This document shows, piece after piece, positions 1-12,264 of a stretch of 64,000 nt of DNA (position 1 is the first letter of the stretch; each line of letters starts with the position of its first letter). The notes below the pieces were generated by a model, which saw only the letters and a list, made by a program, of their open reading frames with translations, did not search any database and was not told where the DNA came from. Source of the stretch: Porodaedalea pini (Eukaryota; Basidiomycota; Agaricomycetes; Hymenochaetales; Hymenochaetaceae); NCBI GenBank assembly GCA_002794775.1, contig NBAY01000035.1, positions 124,001-188,000 of the forward strand, in the 5' to 3' direction. The position numbers were made by a program, and so were the translations under genes.

Positions 1-961
1 ACGACAGCTGGTTGGACTGCGGAACAAAATATAACGGGTATGTCGCTCGGACTTGCATGCTGACAGAATGCGGCTTCAGCGTGCGCACCTATCTCTTCTC
101 CAACTTGGATGGCATCATCAGTAAGATCATCATTTCTCAGGGACGACTCGGCAGCCGCCATCCACAGCCTTCAACCCGTAAACTTGCTTTCTCTGTAATC
201 GCATTGTCTCAATTTAAATGGCTTGGTGCGTTCAGAAACAAATTCAAAAGAAAAGATTGGTTCATTTTTCCCAGCAGAGTTTCTGAGACAAAAACTCCGA
301 TTCTGACTGGAAACCAGAAGCTTTTACCCATAAAATAAGAGGTTAGTCCGTATTGACAAAGCTCTCCGAGTCCTTCGTGAAAAAATGTTTTCTTTGCGAG
401 CTCCAGCTCCTGTTCCTCTTTTCTTTTCTTTTGTAAGCAGCGTAATTTACGACGAAAGACTCAGACTGGATTGATCATCAATAGCCCCGCGCGGAGTCAT
501 GGTCTTATCCTGAGTCCATTCTAGGAAAAGGTACTTGCGTTACTGCTGCTTAAAAGTTCAGACACAACCCTGTTTAGACGACATATACGCATTCACTCTT
601 GTTACAACACCGATGCATGGCTCCCAAGTGAGCTCTCACTTCGCAAGTATCCTGGATATGGGAGTGACAGTATCATTTCGGCTCCTCTACTAAGCTTCTT
701 TACCAAAATTTATCATCGATTGGGAGCTTTCGCCGGCACAAACACACTTAGTGAGGATCAGTAACGGTCCAGCGCATCACTTTCTCGCACTTCACTTGAC
801 AAAAAATCAATCAATCATTTATTGTTTAAGCTCTCAAGTACTGTGACTACAACCGTATGGTCGCCCTGATTCAGATGGAACTACCAGTGGCAGGAACAAT
901 CAAGAGAGAAGGAGAGGAGGGATATATGGCTTCTAAACTCGCTAATCCCATTATTATCGCA
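1..961. other. Intergenic, no supported gene
   Basis: I see open frames of about 100 codons here but none has a recognisable domain, a credible intron structure or a paralogue in the window. The 3' flank of small family member A begins at its right edge. Confidence 0.4.
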
Positions 962-1421
962 TCAGGCCTTCCTGAAGTAGCCTTCTCTGTGCCAGTTCTT
1001 CTTGTCAGTTGCGATATGAATACGTTCATACGTCTCGCCGGTCGGGTCTTTCAGGATCATCGCCTTGCCTTCTTTATCAAACAGTTTCACTGTAAGGCGC
1101 TCCCATGGGTCTGGATCATCTTGTTTCTGTGGCATATGTGCCGAGCCGCTGCGAAACAGTATTGCAAGATCAACTACACATCTAGATCATTCAATGATTG
1201 AACATTACTGACGATATAACAGCTTTCTCCGCTCCAAGAGCATCGATCCCTGTCTCCGCGCAGTAAGCAAACACGTTCTCACACATAAACTTCTTCTCCT
1301 CTGGTTTCTTCTTGTATGTGGTAGGAGGGATGAAACGGATGGTAGAGATGTCCCTTCGAAGGACCTGGGCAGAAACCGCGCCCTTTACTATCATCTGAAC
1401 TTGCTGCAACGCCTTTGACAT
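962..1421 (-). CDS. Small two-exon protein, orphan family member A
   Basis: This is a predicted 131-residue protein of unknown function. Exon 1 is 1213-1421, the intron 1149-1212 (donor GTCAGT, unusual but in the family's conserved position), and exon 2 is 962-1148 ending in TGA. The intron falls right before a G-x-A-H motif, exactly as in members B (37109-37582) and C (58758-59237). The first 30 residues are basic and have one acidic residue, and could be a mitochondrial presequence (inference). Exon 2 carries PWERL followed by a Y-E-R-I-H-I segment that matches W-D-R-V-H in B and C. No Pfam family comes to mind. A is the most diverged member and sits away from the kinase arrays. The joined frame is open, so I treat it as intact; expression is unproven. 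Confidence 0.6.
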
Positions 1422-4036
1422 ATTGTATCTTCAGATTCTTGTGAGTGCTGGAGCTGTTTCTGAGTTGCTTTGAAGAGAAGTGGTTCTTTGAGTTTGATGA
1501 TTGAAACAGGCGAATCTTGGGTGCTTTTATAGCCTTTTCCTTAGAGCCTGAGTACCATATCTCACATGCCAAAGCAAAGCATTCGTATTTTTGCTTCCGA
1601 AGTCATGCAGCCGCCACAAGTTCAGATGATGGGTATGTTGATGTTGATGTTGATGGGAATTGGAATTGGAATTGGGGATGTAGTGGTACTGATGTTGATG
1701 TCGGTGTTGATGAGTTCTATTTTTGTAACGCGATAGCGTGCCACCCCAGGCCCTTGGGAGGTATGTGACACGCGTACTCTCAATATTGCTTTTGGACCGG
1801 GTGCGAGCGACTGGCATTTACGATTCGCGTTGATCCTCATGCATGACTAATGGGAAGTGTAAGTTGGTCACCAAAAGCTCAAGAGGCTTGTTTGCTTCAC
1901 TCATCATCGTGTCATGCCTTCACTGTTAATTCGATCATGTGTACGAGATGGTGGATGTGAGAGCAGGCGTCCACTGGAGCAAGGCGTTAGCGTCACTGGA
2001 AGCGGCTCACAGACGAAGCACTAGTACTTTCGAGTAGATGGTTAGGCTTGGAGCTCCAGAAGGCTACCATAGATCATTGTAACTATCTTCTCCGGACTCC
2101 GTCTTTCCGCAAGTTCCGTGAGGATCTCCTTCAGGCTCGCTTCGGATAAATAGTTTGGCATGAAAATCGATTACTGAACTAAGCTCTGATGGTTGTTCTG
2201 CTGGGCCTATGGGTACGATCATTTCTGGTGTGCAATCTAGGCAGAAAGTATTTCGCCATCTGGTCTCGGCAGGCATTGGTTTCGGATTATTCACATAATT
2301 GCATCTGCGCAAAGTCGCTACAATATTAATAGACCGCATCTTGATCCATGTTATAACAACTAGGCCCGAAGCCCTTGCAAGAAAAGATGGGGCGGACCCT
2401 GAATAGAAAATCAAGTGTTCATCAAAGCACTATTATTCATGCATCTACAACTCATATGAAACAAGCCAAACTAGTCTCGTATCATTGCGGCGCATGACGA
2501 CAACCAGACCAATGTCCCGATCCTCTGGCTCCGTGACCCGAGTGAAGCTTCCAGCCAAGCGTAGACATCCCTCAATAGATATGAATGGCAGGTAACGGAA
2601 AAGGAGGGAGAAAAAACAGCAATGGAATCGCGGCCAGGGATGAGATTCTGGTTGACTATGCCTTCTCGAGGCCCTCTTGGGACGGTTATGGTTTACTTTC
2701 GGAGTCCAGTATGATGCAATCCCTGAGAATGAGTTGAGATGAGCCACCAACGCTCTTGAGTGCAGGTAGACGCCACCCATCGCAATGTTAGCTGATCATC
2801 TCATTTGGACCTTGGAGATAGATGCTGAGCGCTCCGCGGTGCCCCATTCAGCACCGCTGCAAAAGCCAGAGGAATACGTGCAGTAGCAAGGCGTCTGCGA
2901 CGGAGATGGTGACGTTCCGCGCACACGCGAGGGTCAGGTGATTTAAACTGATTTTTTTCTCCTTCCAAGCCGGAGAAGAGCATTATGTGTCCACTGAAAC
3001 CCCAGTTTGTCAGTGCACAGGTCCTCGCACAGGCAAGAGCACCTGAGCAACGCATCGGTTGCAGTCTATCCTGAGGACTTGTCAGCTATCGACCATCATG
3101 TAGCTGAAAAAGGATCACTGAGTGCTATTCACCCATCAACTTTCAGACTCCTGCGAAGTCGCGTGAGTCAAACATTATGCATAACATATGAAGAAAACGT
3201 ACGTATGAACAGAATGCGCGATGCCAACAGCCTGCTCCGCTGTCTCCATGTTCTGCTACATCAAGGAACGATTCCTTTGTTGAAGATCGACACGGCGACA
3301 GCACGCTTCATCTCCAGCTATTTGAGCACAATCCAGTTCTGCGTCACGCATCGGGGCAATATTACAGAGTATCGATCGCTTTGTGTTATAGGCTCGTTAG
3401 AAAGAGCCAGGATGGTAATGGCAGGACGAGGAAGAGAGCGTGCACAAAACAAGGCGGCAAATTCCGATTGAGTAGGCTCTACGGTATCGAGCCATTTACA
3501 GGCAATATTAATCTTTGAGTTCATTACTGCAGACTCAAGAGGTTTATTTGCTTTATTCGTGATCGTGTTGAAAGGTCCTTACGCAAGGCAATGGCGTGAG
3601 TAGGTTTGACCTTTGAGGAGATCTTCAGACATTCCGTTCTAATGACCTACGTAGATAGTGCGCCTTGCGCATCCTACCTGTCCTTTCTAAGCTGTTCATT
3701 GCAGATGATCCCAGGTCGAATTCCCATTCATTCAACCAAAACTCGTTCTATGGATATGCGCCATCATCACCATTTTCTAAGCCTGCCTCTCGTTCGTCAT
3801 CCCATCGCATGCTGCGACGAAAAGCATTCGCGGTCTTACACACAACGTTCTCTCGACATCTCAACAAAATTTCTCAGACCACGTGACACAGAGCGAAACT
3901 CCACTTGGTGACTGGAGGTGAGGTGTGTCGTTGCCAGAAGTCACGCCGGAGGAGTGTCTGGAGACAGGAGCCTACCAAATTGAATGCGGAAAACATGGAG
4001 GCGATGAGATAAACTGTTCATGGCTCACACGTCATT
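1422..4036. other. Intergenic with unsupported ORFs
   Basis: About 2.6 kb without a supportable gene. Open frames of 70-150 codons occur on both strands (for example 2064-2414 minus and 3007-3471 plus), but the latter lacks an ATG start and none has recognisable motifs. It may hold old decayed genes. A hexanucleotide tract lies at 1626-1716. Confidence 0.4.
1626..1716 (+). repeat. GATGTT / GGAATT hexanucleotide microsatellite
   Basis: Short tandem runs of GATGTT-type units pass into GGAATT units and return to GATGTT/GGTGTT units. Being a multiple of three it keeps frames open on both strands, which creates artificial repetitive ORFs. Confidence 0.75.
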
Positions 4037-4142
4037 TACAGCTGGGTACAAAAATTCAGGAAGTCACATGAAGACTATATGACAATCTAACGCAGCAGTT
4101 CCTCAAATCATGTGACTTCCTGAATTTTTGTACCCAGCTGTA
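4037..4142. mobile_element. Mariner-type MITE (TA target duplication)
   Basis: A 102-bp element (4039-4140) is flanked by TA on both sides. Its ends are perfect inverted repeats of 33 bp (35 bp counting TA) beginning CAGCTGGGTACAAAAATT, with a 36-bp spacer at 4072-4107. The CAG start and TA duplication are typical of Tc1/mariner superfamily elements. It is too short to encode anything, so it is a non-autonomous derivative. No second copy is visible in the window. Confidence 0.85.
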
Positions 4143-4787
4143 TTTGTGCATTTTCATTGTATGTCTTCACTGTGGTTTATGCAAATTTGCAGGGGTTTTT
4201 CAGCCAACAATGGCAAAAGCCACCAGGTCTTCAGGGCACGGTCGATTTGGTTTGTACGCTGTTCATGCACTCTTTCCTGTGCAAGAACCTCCCGGCTGAC
4301 AATTGCGCCTGAAGCATACATTCTTCGCTCTTCCCCAGTCTGAAAGTCTTTGTCTGTCTCATGCACGAGAAATGTCATCACTGGCATGGCAACTCTGGAT
4401 GCACTCTTTATAGCCTATGCACTGATACCAACTCACCAACACAAGATATGCAGTAGCTAGCTCAGCGACTTGATCGAGTTAACCGGGAGATATGCAATAG
4501 GCCGCTTCCACTCAGCAACTTTAGCTTCAATGTGAACGCATACCTTTAGTTTGCCTTAATTCATTCAGGAATAGAATTGGGCTGGAATTTTTGCTTGTTG
4601 ATCCATGGTAGGAACAATTGGTCCTGATACTATTTCCAGCCAGTCACGTCCGTGGTGTCCACCTCCTTGGCATCACAAAAATGTCTAAAATCTTGCGTGG
4701 GCTTATATGCCCATGGAAGATGTATATTTTCTAAATTATGTACAACCAAATACAGCGCAGCTTTGATCTGATACAAAACTACAAGTT
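4143..4787. other. Intergenic, left flank of the LTR element
   Basis: Nothing recognisable. The last five bases (4783-4787, AAGTT) are the target site duplicated at 17418-17422. Confidence 0.4.
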
Positions 4788-5229
4788 TGTCAGAACTCAA
4801 ACTTTTACCCTTCTTTTTATTTTCCTTTTACCATTTTCTTTTCTTTTTAACCGCTCCTTTTCATTATAATTAATCATCTCTTCAATCATTTCCCACACTC
4901 CCTTCACATGACCTTCATTTGTTCCATTCTGCTCCTTTTATGTAATCTTAGACAATGGGACAACTGGTTCTCATGAGGTGATCACTGTATATAAGGAAGA
5001 GGAATCGCATCTGAATACCCGTTCTGCTTTTCCTCTTACCTCTGTGACAACCTAGGTGAGACCGTGTCCCCCTCCTGTAGTAGGGCACATTATATTAATC
5101 CTCTTACCTCCATGATGACCTAGCCTGAGTATAGCGTGCCCCGAGTCCCCGCTCGAGTACAGCACGTCCCAGACGACAGTCAGCCGAGGCCTGCCCAGTC
5201 TGAGTTGTCTCCCGGACTCCCGCCTAACA
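4788..5229 (+). repeat. 5' LTR of outer element
   Basis: TGT...ACA boundaries, 442 bp. A TATATAAGG box lies at 4988-4996. About 33 bp downstream is GTTCTGCTTTT (5021-5031), the probable 5' end of the transcript. By eye it differs from the 3' LTR by about 12 substitutions, all transitions, plus two 1-bp indels in homopolymers. Confidence 0.93.
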
Positions 5230-5230
5230 T

Positions 5231-5241
5231 AAAAGCAGAAC
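5231..5241 (+). promoter_or_regulatory. Self-priming primer binding site
   Basis: AAAAGCAGAAC, one base after the 5' LTR, is the exact reverse complement of GTTCTGCTTTT at 5021-5031 in the LTR, placed where transcription should begin. It lacks the TGG start of tRNA-primed sites. This is the arrangement known from Tf1, where the mRNA 5' end primes reverse transcription. Confidence 0.75.
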
Positions 5242-5343
5242 CCCACCCAGGCTCATCCCCAGCATATGTCATCACTGCCGACTCACCTTCACTCAGTCTA
5301 GAGGAGTGCTCCCCTCGACGGACTTGACGTGTAAACCCCCTAA

Positions 5344-6338
5344 ATGACAACCCTCAACCCTGCCTGGATGTTTTCGGACGTTTGTGTATTACATAAACTT
5401 TTCAAGCGACTTTTCCCGACCCTGGCTCTCCATCTCGCACTCTGGTGGAGGAGCCACCTGACTTGGACTTGGGTATCTTATTGCGTACAGTCGTCAACAT
5501 TGTTGTCGATTACGATCTCGATCGCCTCCTTTCGTCTAATCATCAAGTTTGCTGACGAACCCATCTTACATCAATGTAACATCCACCTGAACGCACAACC
5601 CATCCCTGTTCCTCCACCGTCATCAAGATAGATCTCACTGACGAACAGTGATGGGCCCTTCCTGCATCAGCTCATTGGGATCCAGACCAACCAGGCTACG
5701 TTGCAACCAACAATAGCGGCGTTACATATGACATCTGGTGGAGTGAGGTCCAGCATAGTTGGTATTCAACGAACGAAGAAGGAAGGAGAGCTAGGTGGCC
5801 TCCAGCCGTCCCATCATCACCTGCACCGTCGACATCCACCGTTAACCTACCACCGACTCCAGGACCCTACCATGAGACCAATAGGGACCTGTCCCCCCAA
5901 ACCCCCCCTGAACCCTCAACGCCAATGCCCAAACCAGAAATGTTGACAGGAGGTTTCAGCCAGCAACAGATGGAGCAGATTGTGGTGATCGTAGCAGGCG
6001 CTTTTGCACATCAGGCGAACAATGCCCCCGCACCGGTTGCTGCAGCCAATCCCCCAACCCCGAACATCGACGTCGCCTGGCCACGTGAATTCACTGGCAG
6101 TGACGATTATCTAGACTTCAAATGCGAAGTCCTTCTTTTCGTCTCTGCAAACCCGAGCCGATACCCACAGCGGAGAGTAAGATCTATGTTGCTCTCTTCT
6201 ACTTAAAGGGGGGCAATGCGGTGATGTGGGCACAGAACTACATGGAGGAGTCGACAATGGCTGGCATCGTGACCTTCACCAACAGCTGGACAAGATTCCA
6301 AGAGCGCCTAGATGCCTCATTTGACGATCCGAACTGGA
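5344..6338 (+). pseudogene. gag: Outer gag, 5' part (broken)
   Basis: N-terminal gag region of the outer element. It has no continuous frame: segments in different frames align with segments of the inner element (5344-5631 with 11793-12116 minus; 5925-6338 with the start of inner gag). The capsid-like part runs from about 5970 and includes the WPREFTGSDDYLDF segment and an FxxYLKGGNA segment in a different frame, so a 1-nt shift lies near 6165. The coding part stops at 6338, where the inner element inserted within the codons for DPNW; gag resumes at 12691. Confidence 0.8.
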
Positions 6339-6766
6339 TGTTAGGCGGAAGCCCAGGAGACAACTCAGACTGGGCAGGCCTCGGCTGACTGTTGTCTAGG
6401 ACGTGCTATACTCGAGCGGGGGACTCAGGACACGCTATACTCAGGCTAGGTTGTCACGGAGGTAAGAGGATTAATACAAGTCTAAACTAATACAAGGGGA
6501 ATGAGTCTCACCTAGGTCGTCGCGGAGGTAAGAGGAAAAGCAGAACAATGAGTTCATGCGATTCCTGAGACCTTATATAGTAGCGACCGTGAGACTATAT
6601 TATCTAAAGTTACATAAACGAACGGAATGGAACAAATGAAGGTCATGTGGAGGGAGTGTGGGAAATGATTGAAAAGACGATTAAATATAATGAAAAGGAG
6701 CGATTTAAAAGAAAAGAAATGGTAAAAAGGAAAAGAAAAGAAAAGGTGAAAGTTCAAGTCCTAACA
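6339..6766 (-). repeat. 3' LTR of inner element
   Basis: Reads TGTTAGGAC...CTAACA on the minus strand. It pairs with 12265-12690. A polypurine tract lies just inside it. Confidence 0.92.
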
Positions 6767-6770
6767 TTAT

Positions 6771-6779
6771 CCCCCCCTC
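6771..6779 (-). promoter_or_regulatory. Polypurine tract of inner element
   Basis: On the minus strand a G run (GAGGGGGGG) lies four bases before the 3' LTR, the position used for plus-strand DNA priming. Confidence 0.7.
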
Positions 6780-9700
6780 AAGGTTGGGCGTCCCAACCAA
6801 CCAAGATCGAGGTCGTCTGGTTCAGTGTCGACGAAGTGTGGGCGAAGTCGTTGGCGAGGAATGTCGAGTTTTTGAGGGGTGCCGGGGTGTTTTTGATAGA
6901 ATTCAGCGATTGCCTCCTTTGCGTTCTCGCCAAAGTCCATCTCAGGCTGCCAAGTCGGTTCATTGTAGCCAACCCACTTGACAAGGTACTGTAGTTTCCC
7001 TCGGTGCAGACGCGAGTCTAGAACTTCCTCGATCTCGTACTCCTCTTCATTGTCGATGATGTCAGGTGGTGGTGGTAGTGGTTGTCTTTGGCTTTCGAAG
7101 GATGGTTCGACGGTGGGCTTTAGCAGGGCCTCGTTGAAGACCAGGTGGACCTTTTTCCATCGCTTGGGGAGCTTGAGCTTGTACGTGCTAGCTCCTACCT
7201 TGTCGATGATCTCGAAGGGACCATACCACTTGTCAGCTAGTTTCTTCATCGGCAAATCTGTGCTGATGTTTTGCCCGTCAAGGAAAACCTTGTCTCCTGC
7301 TTTGTATTCCACCGAAGTCCCTGCTGTTTGGTCATGGTAGCGTTTCATGTCGTCCGCTGCCTTGACCAAGTTGTCCTTTGCAATGCGATGAGTCTCCTTG
7401 ATGTGCTTCACGAATTCTTCCGCCGACATGTTAGTAGATGAGGTTCGTGTTGTGTCAAAGCTCAAGGGGTGATGTCCTGTGTTTGCATAGAAGGGGGACA
7501 TCTTTGTCGCCGAGTGTTCACGGTTGTTGTACACGAACTCCACGAGGGGGAGCCAGTCCTTCCAGTCCGATTGACGATGGTTAACGAAGAGTCGAAGGTA
7601 CTGTTCGAGTTCCTGGTTAACGCGTTCCGTTTGACCATCGGTCTGTGGGTGATATGCCGTCGATGGGTTGCCTTCGATGTGTAGGAGTTTGTACAGTTCC
7701 TTCATCATTGACGCGTCGAACTGCATGCCTCAGTCATGGATGATCTTTTTTGGCAAGCCGTGGAGGCGGAAGACGTGGTCACGGTACAGCTGAGCCATGC
7801 CTTCTGCTGACAACTTTGTTGTCATCAGGATTGCATGTATCTGTTTTGAGAACCTATCAATGAAGATGCAGATCGCGTTGTGCCCCTTGGAGTCCAGGAG
7901 CTCTCCGATGAGATCGACTGTGATGACTTCCCAAGGACCTTCTGGGACTGCATTTGGGTGAAGCGGCCTTGACCTTGACGCCCTCAGAGCCTTTGTTCGC
8001 TGACAGCGATCACATCCTCGGACATATGCTCAGATGTCGGAGAACATCGACGCCCACCAGAAGTCTCGACGGACAAGTTCCACCATCTTTGATGCTCCTG
8101 GATGCCCAGCCAGTACCAAGTCGTGACATTCTCGCAACACAGATTCCTTCACCGTCAACAGGACGTATACCTTGCCCTTCATTCGCCACAAACCATTGAC
8201 CTCTGTCATCCCTGTCAGCCTCTCTGACTCATGTTGCGCCCTTTGCGCTTCACCCACTCTGTCCAACACCTCATCACGTGACGTCCTCACCACTCCACGA
8301 TTCAGCCACTTCTCCTTGATGAACACGACACCGTTGTTGTCATCCTTGCCCTCGTCATAGCCCACCTTACGCGACAGTAAGTCCGCCTTGCCCATCATCT
8401 TCCCTGACTTGTGCTCGAGGTGGAAGTCGAATTCCTCAAGCTCTGTCTGCCAGTGAGCTTGTCGATAGCTCAGCTTTTGTGCCGACCTGAAGTAGGTGAG
8501 GTTGGCGTGATTGGACCAGATTTTGATAGGGTGACAGGCGCCGAGGAGGTACTGTCTCCACTCCTTGAGTGCCGAAATGATCGTGAGCATCTCCTTGTCG
8601 TAGATCTCGTAGTTTCGTTCTGCTGGTAGGAGTGCTTCTGACCTGTAGGCGACTATCCTCCACTTGCCTTCCTGCTTCTGCAACAACACTCCTCCAAGCA
8701 CGAAGTTTGATGAGTCCGCTTCGACACGGAAAGGGCCCTCATCATTCACGATGGCCAGGACTGGAGGTGAGCAGAGACGTTGTCTCAACTCCTCAAACGC
8801 CTCCTGCTGTTCGGTCTCCCATACCCAGTCCTTCTTGCCTGTCAGCGACATCAGTGGATGGACTACCTTGCTGTAGTCCTTGATGAATCGTCGCAGCCAG
8901 TTGCCCATGCCAAGGAATTGTTGCAGCTGTTTAACGTTTCATGGGACGGGCCAGTCTGCGATTGCTTCCATCTTTGCCGGGTCTGCTCTGATCTCGCCAT
9001 TGCCGACGATGTGGCCGAGGTACTTTACCACCTTGGCATCGAACTCGCACTTCTCCGGTTTCAGGTATAGGCTGTTCTCTCGCAGGATCTGAAGGACACG
9101 TCTCGACATCTCGATATGTTCCTCGAGAGTTTGCAAGAGAATCAGTATGTCGTCGAGGTAGACAATGATCAGGTTGTCGTAGATCAGTCCCTTGAAGATG
9201 TGGTTGACGAAAGCTTGGAACGTCGCTGGTGCGTTGCAAAGACCAAAGAACATTACTGTCGGTTCAAAGAGACCCATATTTGTGCGAAAGGCTGCCTTCC
9301 ACTCATCGCCCTCACGGATCCAGACGTTGTAGTATCCCCATCAGAGGTCAAGTTTGGTGATGAACTTCGCCTTCTTGACCTTGTCGACAAGTTCGTCGAT
9401 GAGGGGGAGAGGATACTTGTTCTTGATCGTACTGTCGTTGAGTTTGCGGTAGTCCTGAATCGGGCGTAGGGACTTGTCGGCCTTCTTGATGAAAAAGAAA
9501 GGCGACGCCATTGGCGAGATCGACTTTTGTATGCGGCCTGACTTCAGGTTCTCTTCGAGGAAGTCCTTTAGCGATTGTTGCTCAGTTGGCATGAGCGGAT
9601 AGATCTTGCAATCGCTAGGTTTGAAGTTGGGTTTGAAGTCGATGACGTGGTCCCAGGGTCGATGTTCTGGCAGTTTTTCAAAGCCTTTCTCACTGAAGAC

Positions 9701-10392
9701 GTCAGCGTAGTCGTTGAGATATGCGGGCCAGGACGTCTTGTCCATTTGCACCTCTCTCACCCTCCTCATCTCTTCCACGGCCTTTTCCACCCTCCGCACA
9801 TCTTCTTCCGTAACCCTCTCAACTGCACATTCGCTCGGACAGCGGGTGAAGTCGAGCGTACCCGTTTTCCAGTCGACCTCAGGATTGTGACGTCGAAGCC
9901 AGTCGTACCCTAGGAATATGTTGGACGATGCCAGGGAGGTTACCGCAAGGATGATCTGTTCCATATGGTGGCCGATCGTAAGTTCAACATCGACGTACTT
10001 CTCGATCAATCCAGCCTCATTGTGCGTACCGTTGGCATTGAGCACTGCAAGGGGTTGGATATAACATTTCATCTCTAACCCGTACCTTTCGATGAACCTT
10101 ACATCAATGCACGACCCTGTGCACCCCGAATCTACGAGGGCATGCGCATCCACCTCCCTCACTTTGCCTGCTACGCTGTGTCCGACGTTCAGGAGAAGGT
10201 CCAGCTGGCGTCCGCCAGTTCCTCTCATGAACAGCTGCTCATACTCCTCATCCTTGTTCACATCGGTGGGGGCTTCATAATCGGGAAAGTCATCGACGTC
10301 ATTTGCATCTAAGTGTTGTACAGACGGTTGACTATATATTATCGAGTCTGAATTTGAAATCCCTTGCTCTTCCCGGTCAGTTGCCCCAATGG

Positions 10393-12116
10393 CTATGCCT
10401 GACCATTTGCAAAACCCTGCGAGTCGACGACCTCTTCGTCATCGCCTTCTTCTTCCACATAGTCCTCCACCGTCATCTTTCAAGTGTCTACGACTTCCTC
10501 GAAGGCCGATTCCTTCATCGCGCCTAGTTCATCGGCGAGAAGGCGACATTCGCCGGGTGCCATCATCTGCAGCATACGCTGCACAATCGTCTTCCCTTGC
10601 AGGCATGTGTCCTTGAAGTGGCCGAGTTTGCCACAGATCCAGCATGCCCTCCTCCATTGGGCCTCGTTCATCGAGACGTCCATCAGTTGGCTGGCACCTC
10701 TGAAAGTAACGCCAGTCGCATCACGTTTGTCGACGTGGGGGGCTGGGATCTGTCGACGAGCCGGGGGTGCCTGTTGTTGCTGGTGCGGTGGAAGTGGGAA
10801 TGCCCGACCTCGTTGGATCGTGCGGATCTGTTGTTCGCCACGATCAATCTCAATGGCCTTCTTCTTCCAGTCGTTGTACATTGTCGGGACTGGCGTCGAC
10901 CTCAACACCCCTCGGACCACCTTGATGTTCATCATGTGCTTTAGACGGTCGCAGATGATGCTGTCGTCTGTCAGTCCTGCTCTCATGATGATGACATCGA
11001 GCTTCTGGAAAAACTCATTGGCAGTGAGGTCCTTCTGAACCTTGGTTCGGAATTCTGCTAGCGCTTTTTCCTTCCAGTTCGGGTCATCGAACAAGGCATC
11101 TAGGCACTCTTGGAACCTTGTCCAACTGTCAGTGAAGGTCACAATTCCCGCTGTCATTGACTCCTCCACGTAGTTTTGCACCCACGTCGACTGCATTGCC
11201 ACCTTTTAGGTAGGAGAGAGCAATGTAGATCTTGCTCTCGAGATGTCAGGGTACCAGCTCGGGTTTGCTGAGACAAAGAGGAGGACCTCACGATTTGAAG
11301 TCCAGGTAGTCGTCGCCGCCAGTGAATTCACGTGGCCGGTGCGACTGTCGATGTTGGGGGTTGGGGGATTGGCTGCAGCAACCGGTGCGGGGGCGTTGTT
11401 CGCCTGATGGTGCAAAAGGCGCCTGCTACGATCGACCGCAATCTGCTCCATCTGTTGCTGGCTGAAACCTCCTGCTCAACATTGTCTGGGTTTCAGGCGT
11501 GGCGTTGAAGGTTCAGGGGGGTTGGCGGTGAAGGTCTCTACGAGTCTCATGGTAGGGTCCTGGAGTCGGAGGCAGAAGGACCATGGATGTTGATGGTGCC
11601 GGTGATGATGGAGCAGCTGGGGGCCACCTTGCTCTCCTTCCTTGTTTTTCTGATGAATACCAGCTGTGCCGGATCGTCACTCCACCAGATATCTATGTAC
11701 GATGCCGCTGTTGTTGGTCGCAACGTAGCCTGCTCGGTCTGGATTCCAACACGCCGATGCAGGAAGGGCCCATTGCTGTTCATCAGTGAGATCTATCTTG
11801 ACGATGGTGGAGGGACAGGGATGGGTTGCGTGTTCGGTCCGGGGTTATGCCAACGTTGGACGGGTTTGTCGGTGAAGTTAATGATGAGACAGAAGGACAC
11901 GGTGGTGATAACAATCGACAATGACGTCGATGACTGTACACGTAACGTCACCCACATCCAGGTTAAGTGGCTCCTCCACCAAAGGGAGATGCGGAGAGCC
12001 AGGGTGAGAGATGGTTCCCTAATCAAGACTGCAACTCGCCCAAGGTCAAGTTGGCATCCAAATGTGGTAAGGGTCGGAAAAGTCGGTTGGAAAGTGTTTA
12101 CGTAATACACAAACAT
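10393..12116 (-). pseudogene. gag: Inner gag with CCHC zinc knuckle (broken)
   Basis: The well-preserved part (10480-11202) includes the capsid segment and a CCHC knuckle, CWICGKLGHFKDTC. It is interrupted by TGA at 10480-10482, where the outer copy has CGA, and ends with TAG at 10393-10395. Upstream segments (11206-11451, 11547-11783, 11793-12116) carry the N-terminal region in other frames. The frame change near 11240 lies at the same place as in outer gag. Confidence 0.8.
10411..10417 (-). promoter_or_regulatory. -1 frameshift slippery heptamer, inner element
   Basis: GGGTTTT on the minus strand, split by the gag frame as G_GGT_TTT, 16-18 nt before the gag stop. The pol frame is open in -1 from this point. 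Identical to the site at 13354-13360. Confidence 0.65.
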
Positions 12117-12252
12117 TCAAAAATGTCCGGGCAGGGTTGAGGGTTGTCGTTTAGGGGGTTTACACGTCAAGTCCGTCGAGGGGAGCACTCCTCTAGACTG
12201 AGTGAAGGCGAGTCGACAGCGACGATGTATGCTGGGGATGAGCCTGGGTGGG

Positions 12253-12263
12253 GTTCTGCTTTT
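12253..12263 (-). promoter_or_regulatory. Self-priming primer binding site, inner element
   Basis: On the minus strand AAAAGCAGAAC, one base after the 5' LTR, is complementary to GTTCTGCTTTT inside that LTR (12460-12470 on plus coordinates), about 30 bp after its TATATAAGG box. Confidence 0.72.
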
Positions 12264-12264
12264 A

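Larger units (their letters stand above)
6767..10417 (-). pseudogene. pol: Inner pol polyprotein with chromodomain (nonsense-broken)
   Basis: Reads on the minus strand from the -1 frame at 10411-10417. Order: aspartic protease (VDSGCTGS, about 10130), reverse transcriptase (YLDDIL, about 9160), RNase H, HHCC zinc domain (CxxC near 8000), integrase core (near 7900-7600), and a chromodomain (QYLVKWVGYNEPTW, about 6970-6990). The frame is continuous except for TGA codons at 9341-9343, 8939-8941, 8030-8032 and 7730-7732. At 8939, 8030 and 7730 the context or the outer element supports an ancestral CGA arginine codon; at 9341 the family usually has arginine. The HDxG of the integrase active-site strand holds one of the stops. 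No frameshifts are needed, so this is a young copy killed by point mutation. Confidence 0.88.

Noticed and set aside
1517..1840. Repetitive Asp-Val / Asn-Trp and His-Gln ORFs
   Set aside because: Created by the hexanucleotide microsatellite in several frames.
3007..3471. 154-codon ORF on the plus strand
   Set aside because: No ATG start, no recognisable motif, no paralogue, and the surrounding DNA looks noncoding.
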